A stretch of 64,000 bases of DNA. It comes from Marinomonas phaeophyticola (GTDB lineage: Bacteria; Pseudomonadota; Gammaproteobacteria; Pseudomonadales; Marinomonadaceae). The stretch is taken from NCBI RefSeq assembly GCF_026966905.1, contig NZ_JAPUBN010000020.1:1-64000 (forward strand). The letters run 5' to 3'. Below the pieces are notes generated by a model. The model had not been told where the DNA came from, made no database searches, and saw nothing but the letters and a program-made list of their open reading frames with translations. Made by a program: the position numbers and the translations under genes. Positions 21,873 through 32,834 of the stretch are shown here, piece by piece (the first letter of the stretch is position 1; every line of letters begins with the position of its first letter).

Positions 21873-23153
21873 TTGAGTCGTAAAGTACAAGCTATTCGTG
21901 GAATGAATGATATTCTGCCTGGTCAGTCTTCAATTTGGTTGTACCTAGAGAAAACCGTTGCAGAAGTAGTTCACGGATACGGCTATCAACAAATTCGCTT
22001 TCCAATTGTAGAAAGTACTGATCTGTTTAAACGAGGTGTTGGGGAGACAACCGACATTGTTGAAAAGGAAATGTACACTTTTGATGATCGTAATGGGGAG
22101 TCTTTAACGCTGAGACCAGAAGGCACCGCGAGTTGTGTTCGTGCTGCAGATCAAGCTGGCTTACTGTATAACCAAGTACAGCGTTTATGGTATACCGGTC
22201 CTATGTTCCGTTATGAAAGACCTCAGAAAGGACGTTACCGTCAATTTCATCAAATAGGGGTGGAATCATTTGGTATATCTACTCCCGATATTGATGCTGA
22301 ACTGATTATTCTTTCTGCTAGGTTATGGAAGAAGCTAGGGTTATTAGAGCATGTTGAATTACAGTTAAATACGATTGGTGTCGCCGCTGCTCGTGAGTCC
22401 TTTAAATTAGCATTAGTTGAATACTTATCTGAATACAAAGAAAAGTTAGATGCTGATAGCCAGCGTCGTTTAACAACTAATCCTTTAAGAATTTTAGATT
22501 CTAAAGATGAAGGTACACAATCGGTATTACAAAATGCACCGAGTTTAGAAGAGTTTATCGACGAAGAGTCTCGTTTACATTTTGAACGCCTAAAAAGCAT
22601 TCTAATAGATAACGGCGTTCCTTTTACTATCAACCCTAGTCTGGTTCGTGGATTGGATTATTATGGTAAAACGGTATTTGAATGGGTTACAACTCATCTA
22701 GGCGCTCAGGCAACAGTATGTGCCGGTGGTCGTTATGATGGACTGGTTGAACAGCTAGGAGGACGATCTACACCTGGTGTTGGTTTTGCGATGGGGATTG
22801 AGCGTCTTGTTTTATTATTGGAAGTTCTGAACTTAATACCTGAAGTCGCAAAAGAAAAAATCGATGTGTTTTTAGTCAGTGTAGGAGAAACGGCTGAGCT
22901 AGCATCGTTTAAATTAGCAGAGCAATTAAAAGATACTAATGATCAGTGGGCGGTATTACGCCATTGCGGTGGTGGTAGCTTTAAAAGTCAAATGAAAAAG
23001 TCAGATAAGTCAGGCGCCCGTTTTACGTTGATTCTAGGGGAAGACGAACTTGTTAAAGGTATTTGTCAAATTAAAGACATGAGTACTGGCGAACAAATAG
23101 AATGTAGTTTAGATTCTGTTGCCAATTATCTTTCTCAACAATTTAGTAATTAA
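21873..23153 (+). CDS. hisS: Histidyl-tRNA synthetase (TTG start)
   Basis: 426-aa class II synthetase charging tRNA-His. Motif 2 is [19 protein letters not shown], the HisA motif is [15 protein letters not shown] and motif 3 is [16 protein letters not shown]. The start is TTG at 21873: AAGGA lies eight bases upstream, the product begins like E. coli HisS ([14 protein letters not shown]), and the nearby ATG at 21868 runs into a stop after one codon. A TTG start implies modest initiation. Confidence 0.96.
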   Translation: MSRKVQAIRGMNDILPGQSSIWLYLEKTVAEVVHGYGYQQIRFPIVESTDLFKRGVGETTDIVEKEMYTFDDRNGESLTLRPEGTASCVRAADQAGLLYNQVQRLWYTGPMFRYERPQKGRYRQFHQIGVESFGISTPDIDAELIILSARLWKKLGLLEHVELQLNTIGVAAARESFKLALVEYLSEYKEKLDADSQRRLTTNPLRILDSKDEGTQSVLQNAPSLEEFIDEESRLHFERLKSILIDNGVPFTINPSLVRGLDYYGKTVFEWVTTHLGAQATVCAGGRYDGLVEQLGGRSTPGVGFAMGIERLVLLLEVLNLIPEVAKEKIDVFLVSVGETAELASFKLAEQLKDTNDQWAVLRHCGGGSFKSQMKKSDKSGARFTLILGEDELVKGICQIKDMSTGEQIECSLDSVANYLSQQFSN

Positions 23154-23210
23154 TCTATAGAGTGAGTGACCCATATCTAATGAGGGTTATTTTATATAAA
23201 GGGGCCAACT

Positions 23211-23852
23211 GTGTCAGAGTTAAAAACAGAAGAAGAACAAATAGAAGCGTTTAAAGAGTGGTGGAAAAAGAATGGAACTTCATTAGTTCTTGCTGTTTCT
23301 ATCGGTGTTGCTGGTTATTTTGGTTCGCAAGCTTGGTTTCAGAGTCAAGAAAATCATATATCTGAAGCGTCTGCTTTATATCAAAATATGATGGAAGCGG
23401 CGGCGGACTTAAGTGCTGAAAGCAATCAAAAAACCGTTACTTTTATCGCTAATCAATTGTCAGATGATTACTCTGATACTGGCTATGCTGCTTTTGGGCA
23501 ACTTTATGTTGCACGTATTGAAGCGGAAAAAGGTGAGTTTGATAACGCTATATCCTCGTTAAAACAAGCTCAAGAAAAAACAGAAGATGTGTCTTTAAAT
23601 GCTATTGCCAATTTACGTATTGCTCGTTTACTTCTTGAGAAACAAGATTATGATGCGGCTCTAACTCAAGTTGAAAAAGTTACTTATGAAGAGTTTACTG
23701 TACAAAAGCAAGAGTTGAAGGGCGATATTCTATTGGCTTCTGGTAAGAAAGAAGAAGCAAGAGTAGCCTATGAAGCGGCTAATAATGCCTTGGAAAGTGG
23801 GAGTTCTCACCCTCTACTTAATATTAAATTGCAGGATTTGGTGAAGAGCTAA
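23211..23852 (+). CDS. yfgM: YfgM-like ancillary SecYEG translocon protein
   Basis: 213-aa bitopic inner-membrane protein. A short acidic cytosolic N-terminus precedes one transmembrane segment (about residues 22-42, SLVLAVSIGVAGYFGSQAWF) and a periplasmic TPR-like helical domain. YfgM binds SecYEG and periplasmic chaperones such as PpiD. The start is GTG 23211 behind AAAGGGG. It ends in a TAATG overlap with bamB, a conserved pair. Confidence 0.88.
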   Translation: MSELKTEEEQIEAFKEWWKKNGTSLVLAVSIGVAGYFGSQAWFQSQENHISEASALYQNMMEAAADLSAESNQKTVTFIANQLSDDYSDTGYAAFGQLYVARIEAEKGEFDNAISSLKQAQEKTEDVSLNAIANLRIARLLLEKQDYDAALTQVEKVTYEEFTVQKQELKGDILLASGKKEEARVAYEAANNALESGSSHPLLNIKLQDLVKS

Positions 23853-24988
23853 TGACGTTTAAAAAACTCATCTTTAGTATGACCATCTTTTCTGTATTTT
23901 TGCAAGGGTGCGCATTAACTCGCCCACCATTACCTGAGCCAGAGTCTATTCGAAATAAAGTAGACTTACGAACTGATTGGCGCAAAGGAGTTAATGGTGG
24001 TTTTGGGGAGTCGAGTGAACGTTTTACTATCGTTCCACAAGATGAATTCCTTTACTTTACGACTAAAACTGGGGTTGTTTATAAGTTAAGTAAAGAGACG
24101 GGTAAGCGTATAGAGTCTTTTGATACAGACCTTGATGTAAGTACTGGAGTGGCTCTAAATGGGGAAACTGTCTACTTAGGCACTTATGAAGCAGAGTTAG
24201 TAGCGGTGTCTCTGACGGATAAAAAAGTGTTATGGAAAAAGCTATTAACATCTGAAATTCTATCTGAACCGGCTCAAGTGGCGAATAAACTAGCCGTTCA
24301 AACCGCAGACGGTTGGCTAAGCTTATTAAATGCAAATGCTGGCGATACCCTTTGGCGTATTAAAGAGGACTTGCCTGCATTAACTGTTAGAGGTACAAGC
24401 TCTCCATTGATCGCCGATGGAAAGGTCGTAGCTGGTTTTTCTAGTGGTAAAATTAAAGCATTTGGCTTGTTAAATGGTGAACAACAGTGGGAATACGAAG
24501 TTGGTAAGCCTACAGGACGTTATGAAATAGAACGTTTGAGTGATGTTGATGGCCGTTTAGTTATTGTAAATGGTATTGTGTACGCTACGGCCTATAATGG
24601 TACAGTGACGGCCGTTAATTTATCTAATGGCCGATTATTGTGGCAACGTAGTATTCCTAGTGCATTAAGTGTCGCAATACAAGATAATGTACTTATCGTT
24701 GTAGATCTAGACAGCCGAGTGGTTGCTCTAAATGCACAAAATGGCTCAGAGTTATGGATCCAAGAGTCGCTAAAAGACAGAGACTTAGGTTCTCCTGCGT
24801 TTTTACGTGAACATGTTGCTGTTATAGATAGAGCTGGATATGTACATTTGTTAAACAGCAAGAGTGGTAAGATTGATGCAGTAAAACTTGCTGATCTAAA
24901 TTTACCACCAGGCAGTCGAATGGTGTCGGATGGACAGCAATTGTTTATACTTACACGTAATGAACAAGTAACCGCACTTACTTACTAA
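23852..24988 (+). CDS. bamB: BamB, outer-membrane assembly lipoprotein
   Basis: 378-aa lipoprotein of the BAM complex. The signal peptide ends in lipobox FLQGC; the mature part is an eight-bladed beta-propeller of PQQ-type repeats, seen in recurring segments such as LLNANAGDTLWRI, AVNLSNGRLLWQRS and ALNAQNGSELWIQ. It supports folding of outer-membrane barrels with BamA. Overlap with yfgM indicates coupling. Confidence 0.93.
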   Translation: MTFKKLIFSMTIFSVFLQGCALTRPPLPEPESIRNKVDLRTDWRKGVNGGFGESSERFTIVPQDEFLYFTTKTGVVYKLSKETGKRIESFDTDLDVSTGVALNGETVYLGTYEAELVAVSLTDKKVLWKKLLTSEILSEPAQVANKLAVQTADGWLSLLNANAGDTLWRIKEDLPALTVRGTSSPLIADGKVVAGFSSGKIKAFGLLNGEQQWEYEVGKPTGRYEIERLSDVDGRLVIVNGIVYATAYNGTVTAVNLSNGRLLWQRSIPSALSVAIQDNVLIVVDLDSRVVALNAQNGSELWIQESLKDRDLGSPAFLREHVAVIDRAGYVHLLNSKSGKIDAVKLADLNLPPGSRMVSDGQQLFILTRNEQVTALTY

Positions 24989-25074
24989 AAAGTAGGTAAT
25001 AGAACGGTATTTTTAAGTGGCGACTGCGTTACAAATGAAGCAGTGGCCACTTTTTATATTTTATAGGTAAAAGA

Positions 25075-26415
25075 ATGATCCCAGTTATTGCATTGGTTGG
25101 TAGACCCAATGTTGGCAAGTCTACTCTGTTTAATCAGATGACTCGCTCTCGTGATGCCCTAGTAGCAGATTACCCAGGCTTAACCCGTGACCGTAAATAC
25201 GGCGATGGCAAAGTGGGTGAACATGAATTTATCGTGATTGATACTGGTGGTATCAGTGGTGATGAAGTTGGTATCGATGAAAAAATGGCGCGTCAGTCAT
25301 TGTTGGCTATCGAAGAAGCCGATGCCGTATTGTTTTTAGTGGATGGTCGTCATGGTCTAAACCCAGCAGATGAGATGATTGCGGATCATTTGCGTCGTTC
25401 AAATAAACCTATTTATTTAGTAGTAAATAAAACCGACGGTATAAATGAAGATATAGCGTTAGCTGACTTTTATTCTATGGGGCTTGGCGATCTACATCCT
25501 ATTGCCGCTTCTCATGGTAAAGGGGTGCATGTTCTTGTTGATAAAGTATTGTTACCATTTGCTGAACGCATACAAGAAGCGCGAGATCAAATTGATATTG
25601 AGTCAAAAGGTATCCGTATAGGTGTCGTTGGCCGTCCGAATGTCGGTAAGTCCACCTTGGTAAACCGCATGCTTGGTGAAGACCGAGTCGTTGTGTTTGA
25701 TATGCCTGGTACCACACGAGACAGTGTCTATATTCCTTATACTCGCTACGATAAAGAATATACCTTGATTGATACTGCAGGGGTTCGTCGTCGTAAGCAC
25801 ATAAAAGAAGCGGTAGAAAAATTTTCTATCGTAAAAACCCTAAAAGCCATTCAAGATGCTAATGTTGTTATCGTGGTTATTGATGCACAAGAAGACTTAG
25901 TAGAACAAGATTTGCACATGATTGGTTATGTCTTGGATGCAGGTCGTGGGGTTGTTATCGCTATTAATAAATGGGATGGCATGACAAAAGATGATCGTGA
26001 ACATATTAAGAAAGAGGTTGAGCGCCGTTTAGGCTTTATCCCTTATGCGAAAGTGCATTATATCTCTGCGCTGCATGGTACGGCGGTTGGTGACCTGTAT
26101 GACACCATCGAAGACACTTATGAGTCTTGTTATGCAAAATGGTCTACAAACCGTTTAACTCGTATTCTTGAAGATGCGGTTGCAGAACATCAGCCCCCTA
26201 TGGTTAAAGGTCGCCGTATTAAACTTCGTTATGCACACCAAGGTGGTTCAAATCCTCCAAGGATTGTTGTGCATGGAAACCAAACAGGCTCATTACCTGG
26301 AAGTTATAAAAAGTTTTTAGAGAATAAATTTCGTCAAGTATTGCATATCATGGGGACGCCGATTTCGTTTGAATTCAAGTCTTCAGACAACCCTTTTGCT
26401 ACGACTAAGAAATAA
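25075..26415 (+). CDS. der: Der, ribosome-associated double GTPase
   Basis: 446-aa 50S assembly GTPase with two tandem G domains and a C-terminal KH-like domain. The first P-loop is [12 protein letters not shown] with NKTD; the second is [12 protein letters not shown] with NKWD. The KH-like region ends [11 protein letters not shown]. It follows bamB by 86 bp, in the same order as in Pseudomonas and E. coli. Confidence 0.97.
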   Translation: MIPVIALVGRPNVGKSTLFNQMTRSRDALVADYPGLTRDRKYGDGKVGEHEFIVIDTGGISGDEVGIDEKMARQSLLAIEEADAVLFLVDGRHGLNPADEMIADHLRRSNKPIYLVVNKTDGINEDIALADFYSMGLGDLHPIAASHGKGVHVLVDKVLLPFAERIQEARDQIDIESKGIRIGVVGRPNVGKSTLVNRMLGEDRVVVFDMPGTTRDSVYIPYTRYDKEYTLIDTAGVRRRKHIKEAVEKFSIVKTLKAIQDANVVIVVIDAQEDLVEQDLHMIGYVLDAGRGVVIAINKWDGMTKDDREHIKKEVERRLGFIPYAKVHYISALHGTAVGDLYDTIEDTYESCYAKWSTNRLTRILEDAVAEHQPPMVKGRRIKLRYAHQGGSNPPRIVVHGNQTGSLPGSYKKFLENKFRQVLHIMGTPISFEFKSSDNPFATTKK

Positions 26416-26452
26416 TCTTATTAGTTAATGGATTGACATTATTAAGACACGA

Positions 26453-26488
26453 AAAACCACTCTTTTATAGTTAAGGGTGGTTTTTTTA
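26453..26488. terminator. Terminator between convergent der and rsmS
   Basis: AAACCAC and GTGGTTT arms (about 26454-26484) with a loop of roughly 17 bases; A-run on the left, T-run on the right. It can act on both strands, and the rsmS stop codon lies in the T-run. Confidence 0.75.
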
Positions 26489-26662
26489 TGTTTGCTTATT
26501 CGCGTTGCCAGCCTCTTGCTCGGTTACTTGCTTCTTCTTAAAATCATTAAGAACGATTTCCAGTGCTTGAACGGCTATATGGGCCTCAATTTGATTCGTT
26601 TCTAAAAGATCAATTAAATCTACAGCGAGCTGAATGTGTTTGGGCGCTTTTTTAAGTGACAT
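26486..26662 (-). CDS. rsmS: RsmS/YbaM-like small protein (DUF2496)
   Basis: 58-aa protein found by reading the reverse strand. It begins MSLKKAPKHIQLAVDLIDLL and continues ETNQIEAHIAVQALEIVLND, then a basic and acidic tail. This closely follows E. coli YbaM (RsmS, 53 aa: [20 protein letters not shown]), a DUF2496 member reported as a pleiotropic regulator in plant-pathogenic relatives. Its molecular action is unclear. No strong ribosome binding site precedes the ATG. It is 28 bp downstream of the ribbon-helix-helix gene on the same strand, so the two are probably one transcript. Confidence 0.78.
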   Translation of the reverse strand: MSLKKAPKHIQLAVDLIDLLETNQIEAHIAVQALEIVLNDFKKKQVTEQEAGNANKQT

Positions 26663-26690
26663 ATTGTTTTCTACTATCAGGGAATTTAGG

Positions 26691-27059
26691 TTAATGTTTG
26701 GCGTGGTAGTTTAGCTTACGTTGAGCTTCATTTTTCAAAATGGTATCGGCGTTAAGAGAATTAATGGGGGTATGTGCATTCATAGGAATATCGCCATTTT
26801 TCTGTAAAGAGAGATAGCGCATTGCACATACACGCAAGAACGAGGTGAAGTTACCTAAATCATGGCCTGCGTCAATCGACTCATGATAAAGCCTAGTCAC
26901 CATTTGGGGAATGTTCATTTCGTCTCGGGATGCAATTTCTTCGAGAATTGTCCAAAAGGAATTTTCAAGTCGAATACTGGTCACCATTCCATCAATACGT
27001 AAGGATCTGGTTGAACTTCCCCATAACTCAGGGTCGGCATTAATAAAAAGTTTGCACAT
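26691..27059 (-). CDS. Ribbon-helix-helix domain protein (RHH_4 type)
   Basis: 122-aa protein. The core RSLRIDGMVTSIRLENSFW followed by LEEIASRDEMNIPQMVTRLY and LGNFTSFLRVCAMRYL matches the RHH_4 (PF13467) pattern. Such proteins are thought to bind DNA as dimers, but targets are mostly unknown. The C-terminal 35 residues are polar and lack a recognisable domain. It lies just upstream of rsmS on the same strand. There is no toxin-like neighbour, so an antitoxin role is not supported. Confidence 0.72.
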   Translation of the reverse strand: MCKLFINADPELWGSSTRSLRIDGMVTSIRLENSFWTILEEIASRDEMNIPQMVTRLYHESIDAGHDLGNFTSFLRVCAMRYLSLQKNGDIPMNAHTPINSLNADTILKNEAQRKLNYHAKH

Positions 27060-27221
27060 ATCGAAGCCTCTTATTGTTTTAGTGTGACTACTTGGCTGTT
27101 TTATAAACTATTTATAGGATTATGAAGAGTGTAAAGGTAATAGCGTCCTTTTGACAAATTTAAATAAAAAGTCTATTAACGCTATTACCTTAATTAGATG
27201 ATGTTATGTCCCTAACAAATA

Positions 27222-27791
27222 TTAGGCTTCTAAAAGGATGTAGAGCTGAGATAGCCAAGCAGGGTGTGCTGGCCAAGCAGGGGCGGTTACTAAGTTGCCA
27301 TCAGTAATGGCTTGATCAACAGGAATATCTGCGTATTTGCCCTGTGCTGCTTCGACTTCATATCGACAGGCAGGATAAGCAGAGCAGGTTCTGCCTTTCA
27401 ATACTCCCGCGGCACTTAGTAGTTGAGCGCCATGGCAGACGGCCGCTACGGGCTTATTGGCATCAAAAAAATGACGAATGTGTGATAAGACGGTTGGGTT
27501 GAGTCGTAAATACTCAGGGGCTCTGCCACCAGGAATCACTAATGCATCATAATCCTGAGGGTCAATTTCATCAAAGGTGGCATTCAATGCAAAGTTATGA
27601 CCTACTTTTTCGCTATAAGTTTGATCACCTTCAAAGTCATGAATGGCTGTTTTGACACTTTCTCCAGCTTTTTTATCAGGACAAACCGCATCCACTTGAT
27701 AGCCATTGGCAAGCAGGGCTTGAAAAGGCACCATAGTTTCATAGTCTTCAGTGAAATCACCGGTAATCATCAGGATTTTTTTATTTTTCAT
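27222..27791 (-). CDS. DJ-1/PfpI-family protein
   Basis: 189-aa single-domain member of the DJ-1/PfpI superfamily. The nucleophile elbow is [14 protein letters not shown], with the Cys at about residue 119; [12 protein letters not shown] is the other family signature, and an acidic residue is present in the early DFTEDYE loop. Members include proteases, glyoxalase or deglycase-like enzymes and chaperones, and sequence does not decide among them. AGGA precedes the ATG. A terminator separates it from yqhD, so it has its own promoter. Confidence 0.85.
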   Translation of the reverse strand: MKNKKILMITGDFTEDYETMVPFQALLANGYQVDAVCPDKKAGESVKTAIHDFEGDQTYSEKVGHNFALNATFDEIDPQDYDALVIPGGRAPEYLRLNPTVLSHIRHFFDANKPVAAVCHGAQLLSAAGVLKGRTCSAYPACRYEVEAAQGKYADIPVDQAITDGNLVTAPAWPAHPAWLSQLYILLEA

Positions 27792-27901
27792 TGTCTCGTC
27801 CTATTGTTTAGTAATAATCAGGAACTTATTTGTAACAACAAAAGGATGTCAGTAGGTATTATTCTATTAATACATTGGAATGAAGTAAGTGAAAAAACTA
27901 A

Positions 27902-27933
27902 GAAAACGCCTCTTGTATAATATAAGAGGCGTA
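27902..27933 (-). terminator. Terminator after yqhD
   Basis: ACGCCTCTT (27906-27914) and AAGAGGCGT (27924-27932) form a perfect 9-bp stem; on the reverse strand it is followed by TTTTC. It ends the leftward yqhD transcript 14 bp past its stop. Confidence 0.8.
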
Positions 27934-27946
27934 TGCATTTTGTTAT

Positions 27947-29092
27947 TTAAGCGGCGCTTTCCAGAATGGCTTGAGTGACTTTTAATGTGATGGCTTGATG
28001 TTCTCCCAATGCTACTGCTCCATGTTTTTCGAGGGAATTAAGGATGGTTGGGATAGCTTCGACGGCATCGATATTCGCATCTTTTAAATGAGTGGCCACA
28101 CCTAATGAGTTATATAAGGCTTCAATTGCATCGACGGTATCTAGCGCTAGGGTATCAGACTCAGGTAAATCAAAGACATTTGCTCCCATTTGTTCTAACT
28201 TATCTTTCTTTACTTCAATTTGGTTACGCAGAAGTGATGGTTGTACTAAAGCAAGGGTGCGAGCATGGTCTACACCATAGTGAGCCGTGAGTTCATGACC
28301 AATCATATGGGTAGCCCAATCTTGCGGACCTCCTGTTCCAATTAATCCATTTAAGGCCTGATTTGCTGTCCACATAAGGTTATTACGCCATTTGGATGAA
28401 TCTCTATGTTGGTAATCTTTTGCTAACCTAATTAGACTACGAAGCAGAACTTCCGCATAGCCTTCCTGTACCCATGAGTCTGTTTTGATGGTTAAGTATT
28501 GTTCACACACATGAACAAAAGCATCCACTATGCCATTGATTAATTGTCTCTCTGGTAACGTTTTGATTACATTTGGATCGAGTACTGCAAAAACGGGTAA
28601 GACGTTTGGATTCATAAATGCCAATTTATCTTGAGTTGATTTTTTAGTAATGACGGCCGCTGCATTGGATTCAGACCCAGTGGCAGGTAGCGTTAGGATA
28701 GTGCCTAGAGGAATGGCTTTTGTTACTTGATGTTTCCCTGTCAATATATCCCAGCCTTCGCCATCATAACAAATAGCTGCCGCAACGTACTTACTGCCAT
28801 CAATTACGGAACCTCCACCGACAGCAAGAATAAAATCGGCATTTTCATTACGAGCCAAGGCAACAGCCTTATCAAGTGTTTCAATAGTCGGATTTGATTC
28901 AACGCCAGAAAACTCAAGCCAGACATGATTTTTTAAAGCGTTACTTACTTGGTCGTAAACACCGTTACTTTTAATTGAGCCCCCGCCATAGATAACCAAT
29001 ACTTTTTTATCGGTGGGAATCAAAGTTTCAATGCTCGAAATGCTGTTTTCGCCAAATTGGATCTGGGTCTTATTAGAATAACTAAAATTCAT
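27947..29092 (-). CDS. yqhD: YqhD-like NADPH-dependent aldehyde reductase
   Basis: 381-aa group III iron-containing alcohol dehydrogenase. The cofactor site is ILAVGGGSVIDGSKY; metal ligands are in NGIVDAFVHVCEQ (Asp, His) and in THMIGHELTAHYGVDHARTL (two His). Alignment to E. coli YqhD is clear throughout, including TLPATGSESNAAAVI and QALNGLIGTGGPQDWATHM. YqhD detoxifies short-chain and peroxidation-derived aldehydes. GGAGT precedes the ATG. In E. coli the gene is regulated by adjacent yqhC; no such regulator is adjacent here. Confidence 0.93.
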   Translation of the reverse strand: MNFSYSNKTQIQFGENSISSIETLIPTDKKVLVIYGGGSIKSNGVYDQVSNALKNHVWLEFSGVESNPTIETLDKAVALARNENADFILAVGGGSVIDGSKYVAAAICYDGEGWDILTGKHQVTKAIPLGTILTLPATGSESNAAAVITKKSTQDKLAFMNPNVLPVFAVLDPNVIKTLPERQLINGIVDAFVHVCEQYLTIKTDSWVQEGYAEVLLRSLIRLAKDYQHRDSSKWRNNLMWTANQALNGLIGTGGPQDWATHMIGHELTAHYGVDHARTLALVQPSLLRNQIEVKKDKLEQMGANVFDLPESDTLALDTVDAIEALYNSLGVATHLKDANIDAVEAIPTILNSLEKHGAVALGEHQAITLKVTQAILESAA

Positions 29093-29451
29093 GAATATAA
29101 ACTCCTTGAAAAACGGTTAGTTGTAGAAGGTCACAAAGCCTTACAAATAAAAAAATCACCCTAGTATGGTACAGAATAGTGAAACTTACTCTGTTAATGG
29201 GGGCTTTTTGTGTCTATTGAAGCATTCAATAAGTCATTAAATGTGTAAACAAGTTTTTATCGACTCAATTAGATGGTTCTATTCTGGGAAACGAAAATTC
29301 TAGACGACTAAGTAAGAACGTCTTGTTATTTGCTTATCTTAAGAGGAATGCTGTATACCTGAGTGTTTTTCTGGGATAATGCTTGGTATTCATCTAATCT
29401 AAACATCTATTTGTTACCGCTTATTCTGGTAAGCCCATCAAGAGCAAAATC
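29093..29451. other. yqhD-ygiQ divergent intergenic region
   Basis: 359 bp between divergent genes, AT-rich, presumably holding both promoters. I see no open frame, strong hairpin or repeat in it. Confidence 0.5.
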
Positions 29452-31731
29452 ATGATAAAAAAACACAAAACAGCCCCTGATCTATTCTCATACCCACAAT
29501 ACTGGGCTGAGTGCTACGGTGTGTCACCATTTCTACCGACTTCACGAGAAGAAATGGATCAATTAGGTTGGGACAGCTGTGATGTAATTATCGTAACGGG
29601 TGATGCCTATGTTGATCATCCAAGCTTCGGTATGGCCGTAATGGGTCGTTTATTGGAGCGACATGGTTATCGAGTAGGTATTATTGATCAGCCGGATTGG
29701 CGTAGTGCAGAAGACTTTAAGCGTTTAGGTGAACCGAACCTTTTCTTTGGTATTACTGCGGGTAACATGGACTCCATGATTAACCGTTATACAGCAGACT
29801 TAAAAGTGCGTAACGATGATGCTTACACGCCTTATGGTGCAGGAGGCAAACGTCCTGACCGTGCTGTTATTGTTTATTCTCAACGCTGTAAAGAAGCCTT
29901 CCATAAAGTACCTGTCATGATAGGTGGTATTGAAGCCAGCTTACGTCGTATTGCACAATATGATTATTGGAGTGATGAAGTTCGTCGTTCTGTGCTCATT
30001 GACTCAACAGCGGATATATTACTATACGGTAATGCTGAGCGAGCCATGGTCGAGGTCACGCACGCCATCGCGAATGGCCGCAAAATGTCTGAATTAACCG
30101 ACATCCGTGGCACAACGATTATCCGTAATGCCCCTCCAGGAGGCTACACTGAGATAGATTCGACCCGCGTTGACTGGCCAGGCAAAGTTGAAAAAATTTA
30201 CAGTCCCTATGAATACATTCCTGAAGGGAAATGCCAAGATGGTGAAGAAGATTCGGATGTGATGCCTATTCGAGTTATTCCAGCTCCTTTGCGTCGTGGT
30301 AATAAATTAGACCCAGCCAAAACCTATGTACGTTTACCGTCTTTTGAAAAAGTTTCGAAAGATCCTGTTCTATATGCCCATACATCGCGAATTTTGCATT
30401 TAGAGTCTAATCCTCATAATGCTCGAGCGTTAATTCAAAAGCACGGGAAAAAAGAGATTTGGGTTAATCCACCGCCAATTCCACTAGAAACGCCAGAAAT
30501 GGACGGAGTGTTTGATTTACCTTATGCCCGAGTACCGCACCCTAAATACGGGAAAGCGCGAATTCCAGCCTATGATATGATTAAAACCTCCATAAATATT
30601 ATGCGGGGTTGTTTTGGCGGCTGTACTTTCTGTTCTATTACGGAGCATGAAGGTCGCGTTATTCAAAGTCGTTCCCACGAATCGATCTTGAGTGAAATAG
30701 AAGACATCAAAGCAAAAGTGCCTGGTTTTACTGGTCATATCTCGGATCTTGGTGGTCCAACCTCAAATATGTACACATTGAACTGTAAAGATGATGAAAT
30801 ACAAGCGTCTTGCCGTAAGTTGTCTTGTGTCTTCCCTGTTATTTGTGAAAATCTAAATACGGATCATAGCCCAACTACAGAGCTGTATCGTAAAACGCGT
30901 GCGGTAGAAGGAGTACACACGGTTTCTATTGCGTCTGGGTTACGTTACGACCTAGCTGTAGAGGATCCTGAGTATGTACGAGAGTTAGTGACTCATCATG
31001 TTGGTGGCCTGTTAAAAATTGCGCCAGAACACTCTGAGAAAGACACGCTTTCTAAAATGATGAAGCCAGGTATGGGAACTTATGATACGTTTAAACGCAT
31101 GTTCGAAAAGTATTCTAAAGAAGCCGGAAAAAAACAGTACTTGATTCCTTACTTTATTGCGGCGCATCCGGGCAGTAATGATGAAGACATGATGAATTTG
31201 GCATTGTGGCTGAAGAAGAATGACTTTAAACCGGATCAAGTGCAAACGTTTTATCCATCGCCTATGTCATTGGCAACCGCTATGTATCATTCAAATAAAA
31301 ACCCATTGAAACCAGTTTCTTATAAAAGTGAAATGGTGCATAACACCAAAGACGCGGCCCAGCGTGTAACGCAAAAAGGCTTTTTACGTTATCATGATTC
31401 TAATAACTGGCCTGCCTTACGTAAAACCCTAAGAGAAATGGGACGCGAAGATTTAATTGGTAGCGGGAAAGATAAGTTAGTGCCTGCAGAAGAAGCCGAT
31501 AACCGTCAGGGGCGTCGACCAGTGAAAGCCAAGCCTGGACAACAAACTGGTGCGTCACATTCCAGTAATCGACCAACCCGAGAAAACATTGAAGCGAGAG
31601 AAAGAGCGAAAAGAAAACAAGAAGCGGAAGAAAGAAGGAGAGCGGCTAATACGAGTTCGAGTAGTACGCCAAGTACCGTGAAAAGAAAACCCAAACCTAA
31701 ATCAAAGGTTAAGCGTCGAACAACGGGCTAA
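29452..31731 (+). CDS. ygiQ: YgiQ-family radical SAM protein
   Basis: 759-aa UPF0313/YgiQ protein. An N-terminal B12-binding-like region ([18 protein letters not shown]) leads to the radical-SAM domain with C-x3-C-x2-C in [19 protein letters not shown]. The last roughly 80 residues are lysine- and arginine-rich and low in complexity. The reaction is not established. In E. coli ygiQ is close to yqhD, so the yqhD-ygiQ pairing here may reflect old synteny. Confidence 0.92.
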   Translation: MIKKHKTAPDLFSYPQYWAECYGVSPFLPTSREEMDQLGWDSCDVIIVTGDAYVDHPSFGMAVMGRLLERHGYRVGIIDQPDWRSAEDFKRLGEPNLFFGITAGNMDSMINRYTADLKVRNDDAYTPYGAGGKRPDRAVIVYSQRCKEAFHKVPVMIGGIEASLRRIAQYDYWSDEVRRSVLIDSTADILLYGNAERAMVEVTHAIANGRKMSELTDIRGTTIIRNAPPGGYTEIDSTRVDWPGKVEKIYSPYEYIPEGKCQDGEEDSDVMPIRVIPAPLRRGNKLDPAKTYVRLPSFEKVSKDPVLYAHTSRILHLESNPHNARALIQKHGKKEIWVNPPPIPLETPEMDGVFDLPYARVPHPKYGKARIPAYDMIKTSINIMRGCFGGCTFCSITEHEGRVIQSRSHESILSEIEDIKAKVPGFTGHISDLGGPTSNMYTLNCKDDEIQASCRKLSCVFPVICENLNTDHSPTTELYRKTRAVEGVHTVSIASGLRYDLAVEDPEYVRELVTHHVGGLLKIAPEHSEKDTLSKMMKPGMGTYDTFKRMFEKYSKEAGKKQYLIPYFIAAHPGSNDEDMMNLALWLKKNDFKPDQVQTFYPSPMSLATAMYHSNKNPLKPVSYKSEMVHNTKDAAQRVTQKGFLRYHDSNNWPALRKTLREMGREDLIGSGKDKLVPAEEADNRQGRRPVKAKPGQQTGASHSSNRPTRENIEARERAKRKQEAEERRRAANTSSSSTPSTVKRKPKPKSKVKRRTTG

Positions 31732-31754
31732 GTTAAGTCCTTCCAAGTTAAATC

Positions 31755-31796
31755 AAAAGCCGAATAAGTATTATGTGTACTTATTCGGCTTTTTAA
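31755..31796. terminator. Bidirectional terminator after ygiQ
   Basis: AAAAGCCGAATAAGTA (31755-31770) and TACTTATTCGGCTTTT (31778-31793) form a 16-bp perfect stem with A- and T-runs at the ends. It lies between ygiQ and the convergent dehydrogenase gene and can serve both. Confidence 0.88.
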
Positions 31797-31811
31797 TTTT
31801 CAGATGTTCTG

Positions 31812-32765
31812 TTATTCAGTTTGGTTTTGGGCCTGTAAATACTTTAGGATATTCTCAAAGGCGACCTTAAAATAGAGTTGGTAGCTATTGTGTTCCACAT
31901 ATCCTAAATGGGGGAGGGCAAGGACATTTTCTAGCTGAATTAGGGGCTCTATTGCTGGCGTTGCCGGCTCGATATCATAAACATCAATGGCGGCTCGCTT
32001 TGTCTGTACTCGAGTCAGTTCCTCTAAGAGCGCATTTTTCTCTATTAATTCCGCTCGGCTGGTATTTACCAATAAAGAATCCGCTTTCATAGATCGTAGA
32101 TCGGATTGAGTAACACAACTTCTCGTTACTTCATTGAGTCGCAAATGTAAGGTGACAATATCCGATGCAGTAAAAAACGCGTCTTTTGATACCGCCGAGG
32201 AAAAACCATCTTGTACGGCTTTCTTCCTTGAAGGTTCTCTTCCCCATATGAGTACTTCCATCCCAAATGCTTTTGCATACTGAGCAATGCGTTGACCGAT
32301 TTTTCCATACCCCCAAATACCTAATGTGAGTCCATTCAGTGTTCTTCCTAAACCTAGGATACCTGATTGCTGCCATTGCCCTTGCTGTAATCGGTCTGCA
32401 TAAGAGGGGATATGACGAGACGCTGACATAATGAGTGCCCAGCATAATTCTGATGGAGCGACAGGCGAACCAATACCTTCAATTACGTCAACACCGTACT
32501 TTTTACAAAGCTCAACATCAATGTGATTACTGACTTTGCCCGTTTGACTGATGAGTTTTAATTGAGGAAGCCCAGCGAGAAGGGATTCCGTTATCAGGGT
32601 TCTCTCACGAATTAAAACGATAGCCTCTACATGTTGTAACTGCTCTATTAGCGTTTCTTCGGAGTAGCTAGCAGTGAGTACGGTTACATCATGGTCGGCT
32701 AATAGGGTAAAGCAATCTAACTGTCGAACCACATCTTGATAGTCGTCTAATATGGCTATTTTCAT
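31812..32765 (-). CDS. D-isomer-specific 2-hydroxyacid dehydrogenase family protein
   Basis: 317-aa NAD(P)-dependent oxidoreductase. The Rossmann motif is GLTLGIWGYGKIGQRIAQYA near residue 150, and the catalytic histidine is in LALPHLGYVEHN. The usual NxxRGxxVDE motif is altered to NTSRAELIEKNALLEEL, keeping the arginine. The substrate is a D-2-hydroxy acid or the matching keto acid, not further definable. It stands alone on its strand, convergent with ygiQ. Confidence 0.85.
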   Translation of the reverse strand: MKIAILDDYQDVVRQLDCFTLLADHDVTVLTASYSEETLIEQLQHVEAIVLIRERTLITESLLAGLPQLKLISQTGKVSNHIDVELCKKYGVDVIEGIGSPVAPSELCWALIMSASRHIPSYADRLQQGQWQQSGILGLGRTLNGLTLGIWGYGKIGQRIAQYAKAFGMEVLIWGREPSRKKAVQDGFSSAVSKDAFFTASDIVTLHLRLNEVTRSCVTQSDLRSMKADSLLVNTSRAELIEKNALLEELTRVQTKRAAIDVYDIEPATPAIEPLIQLENVLALPHLGYVEHNSYQLYFKVAFENILKYLQAQNQTE

Positions 32766-32834
32766 AGTAATGTTAACCTCTTTTTAGACCGTATTAAATA
32801 TTCAGGGCCGTTTGTTATGTTTATTTTTTATTCA

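Noticed and set aside
26691-27059. Antitoxin of a toxin-antitoxin pair
   Set aside because: The RHH fold alone does not show this, and the neighbouring small gene matches RsmS rather than a toxin.
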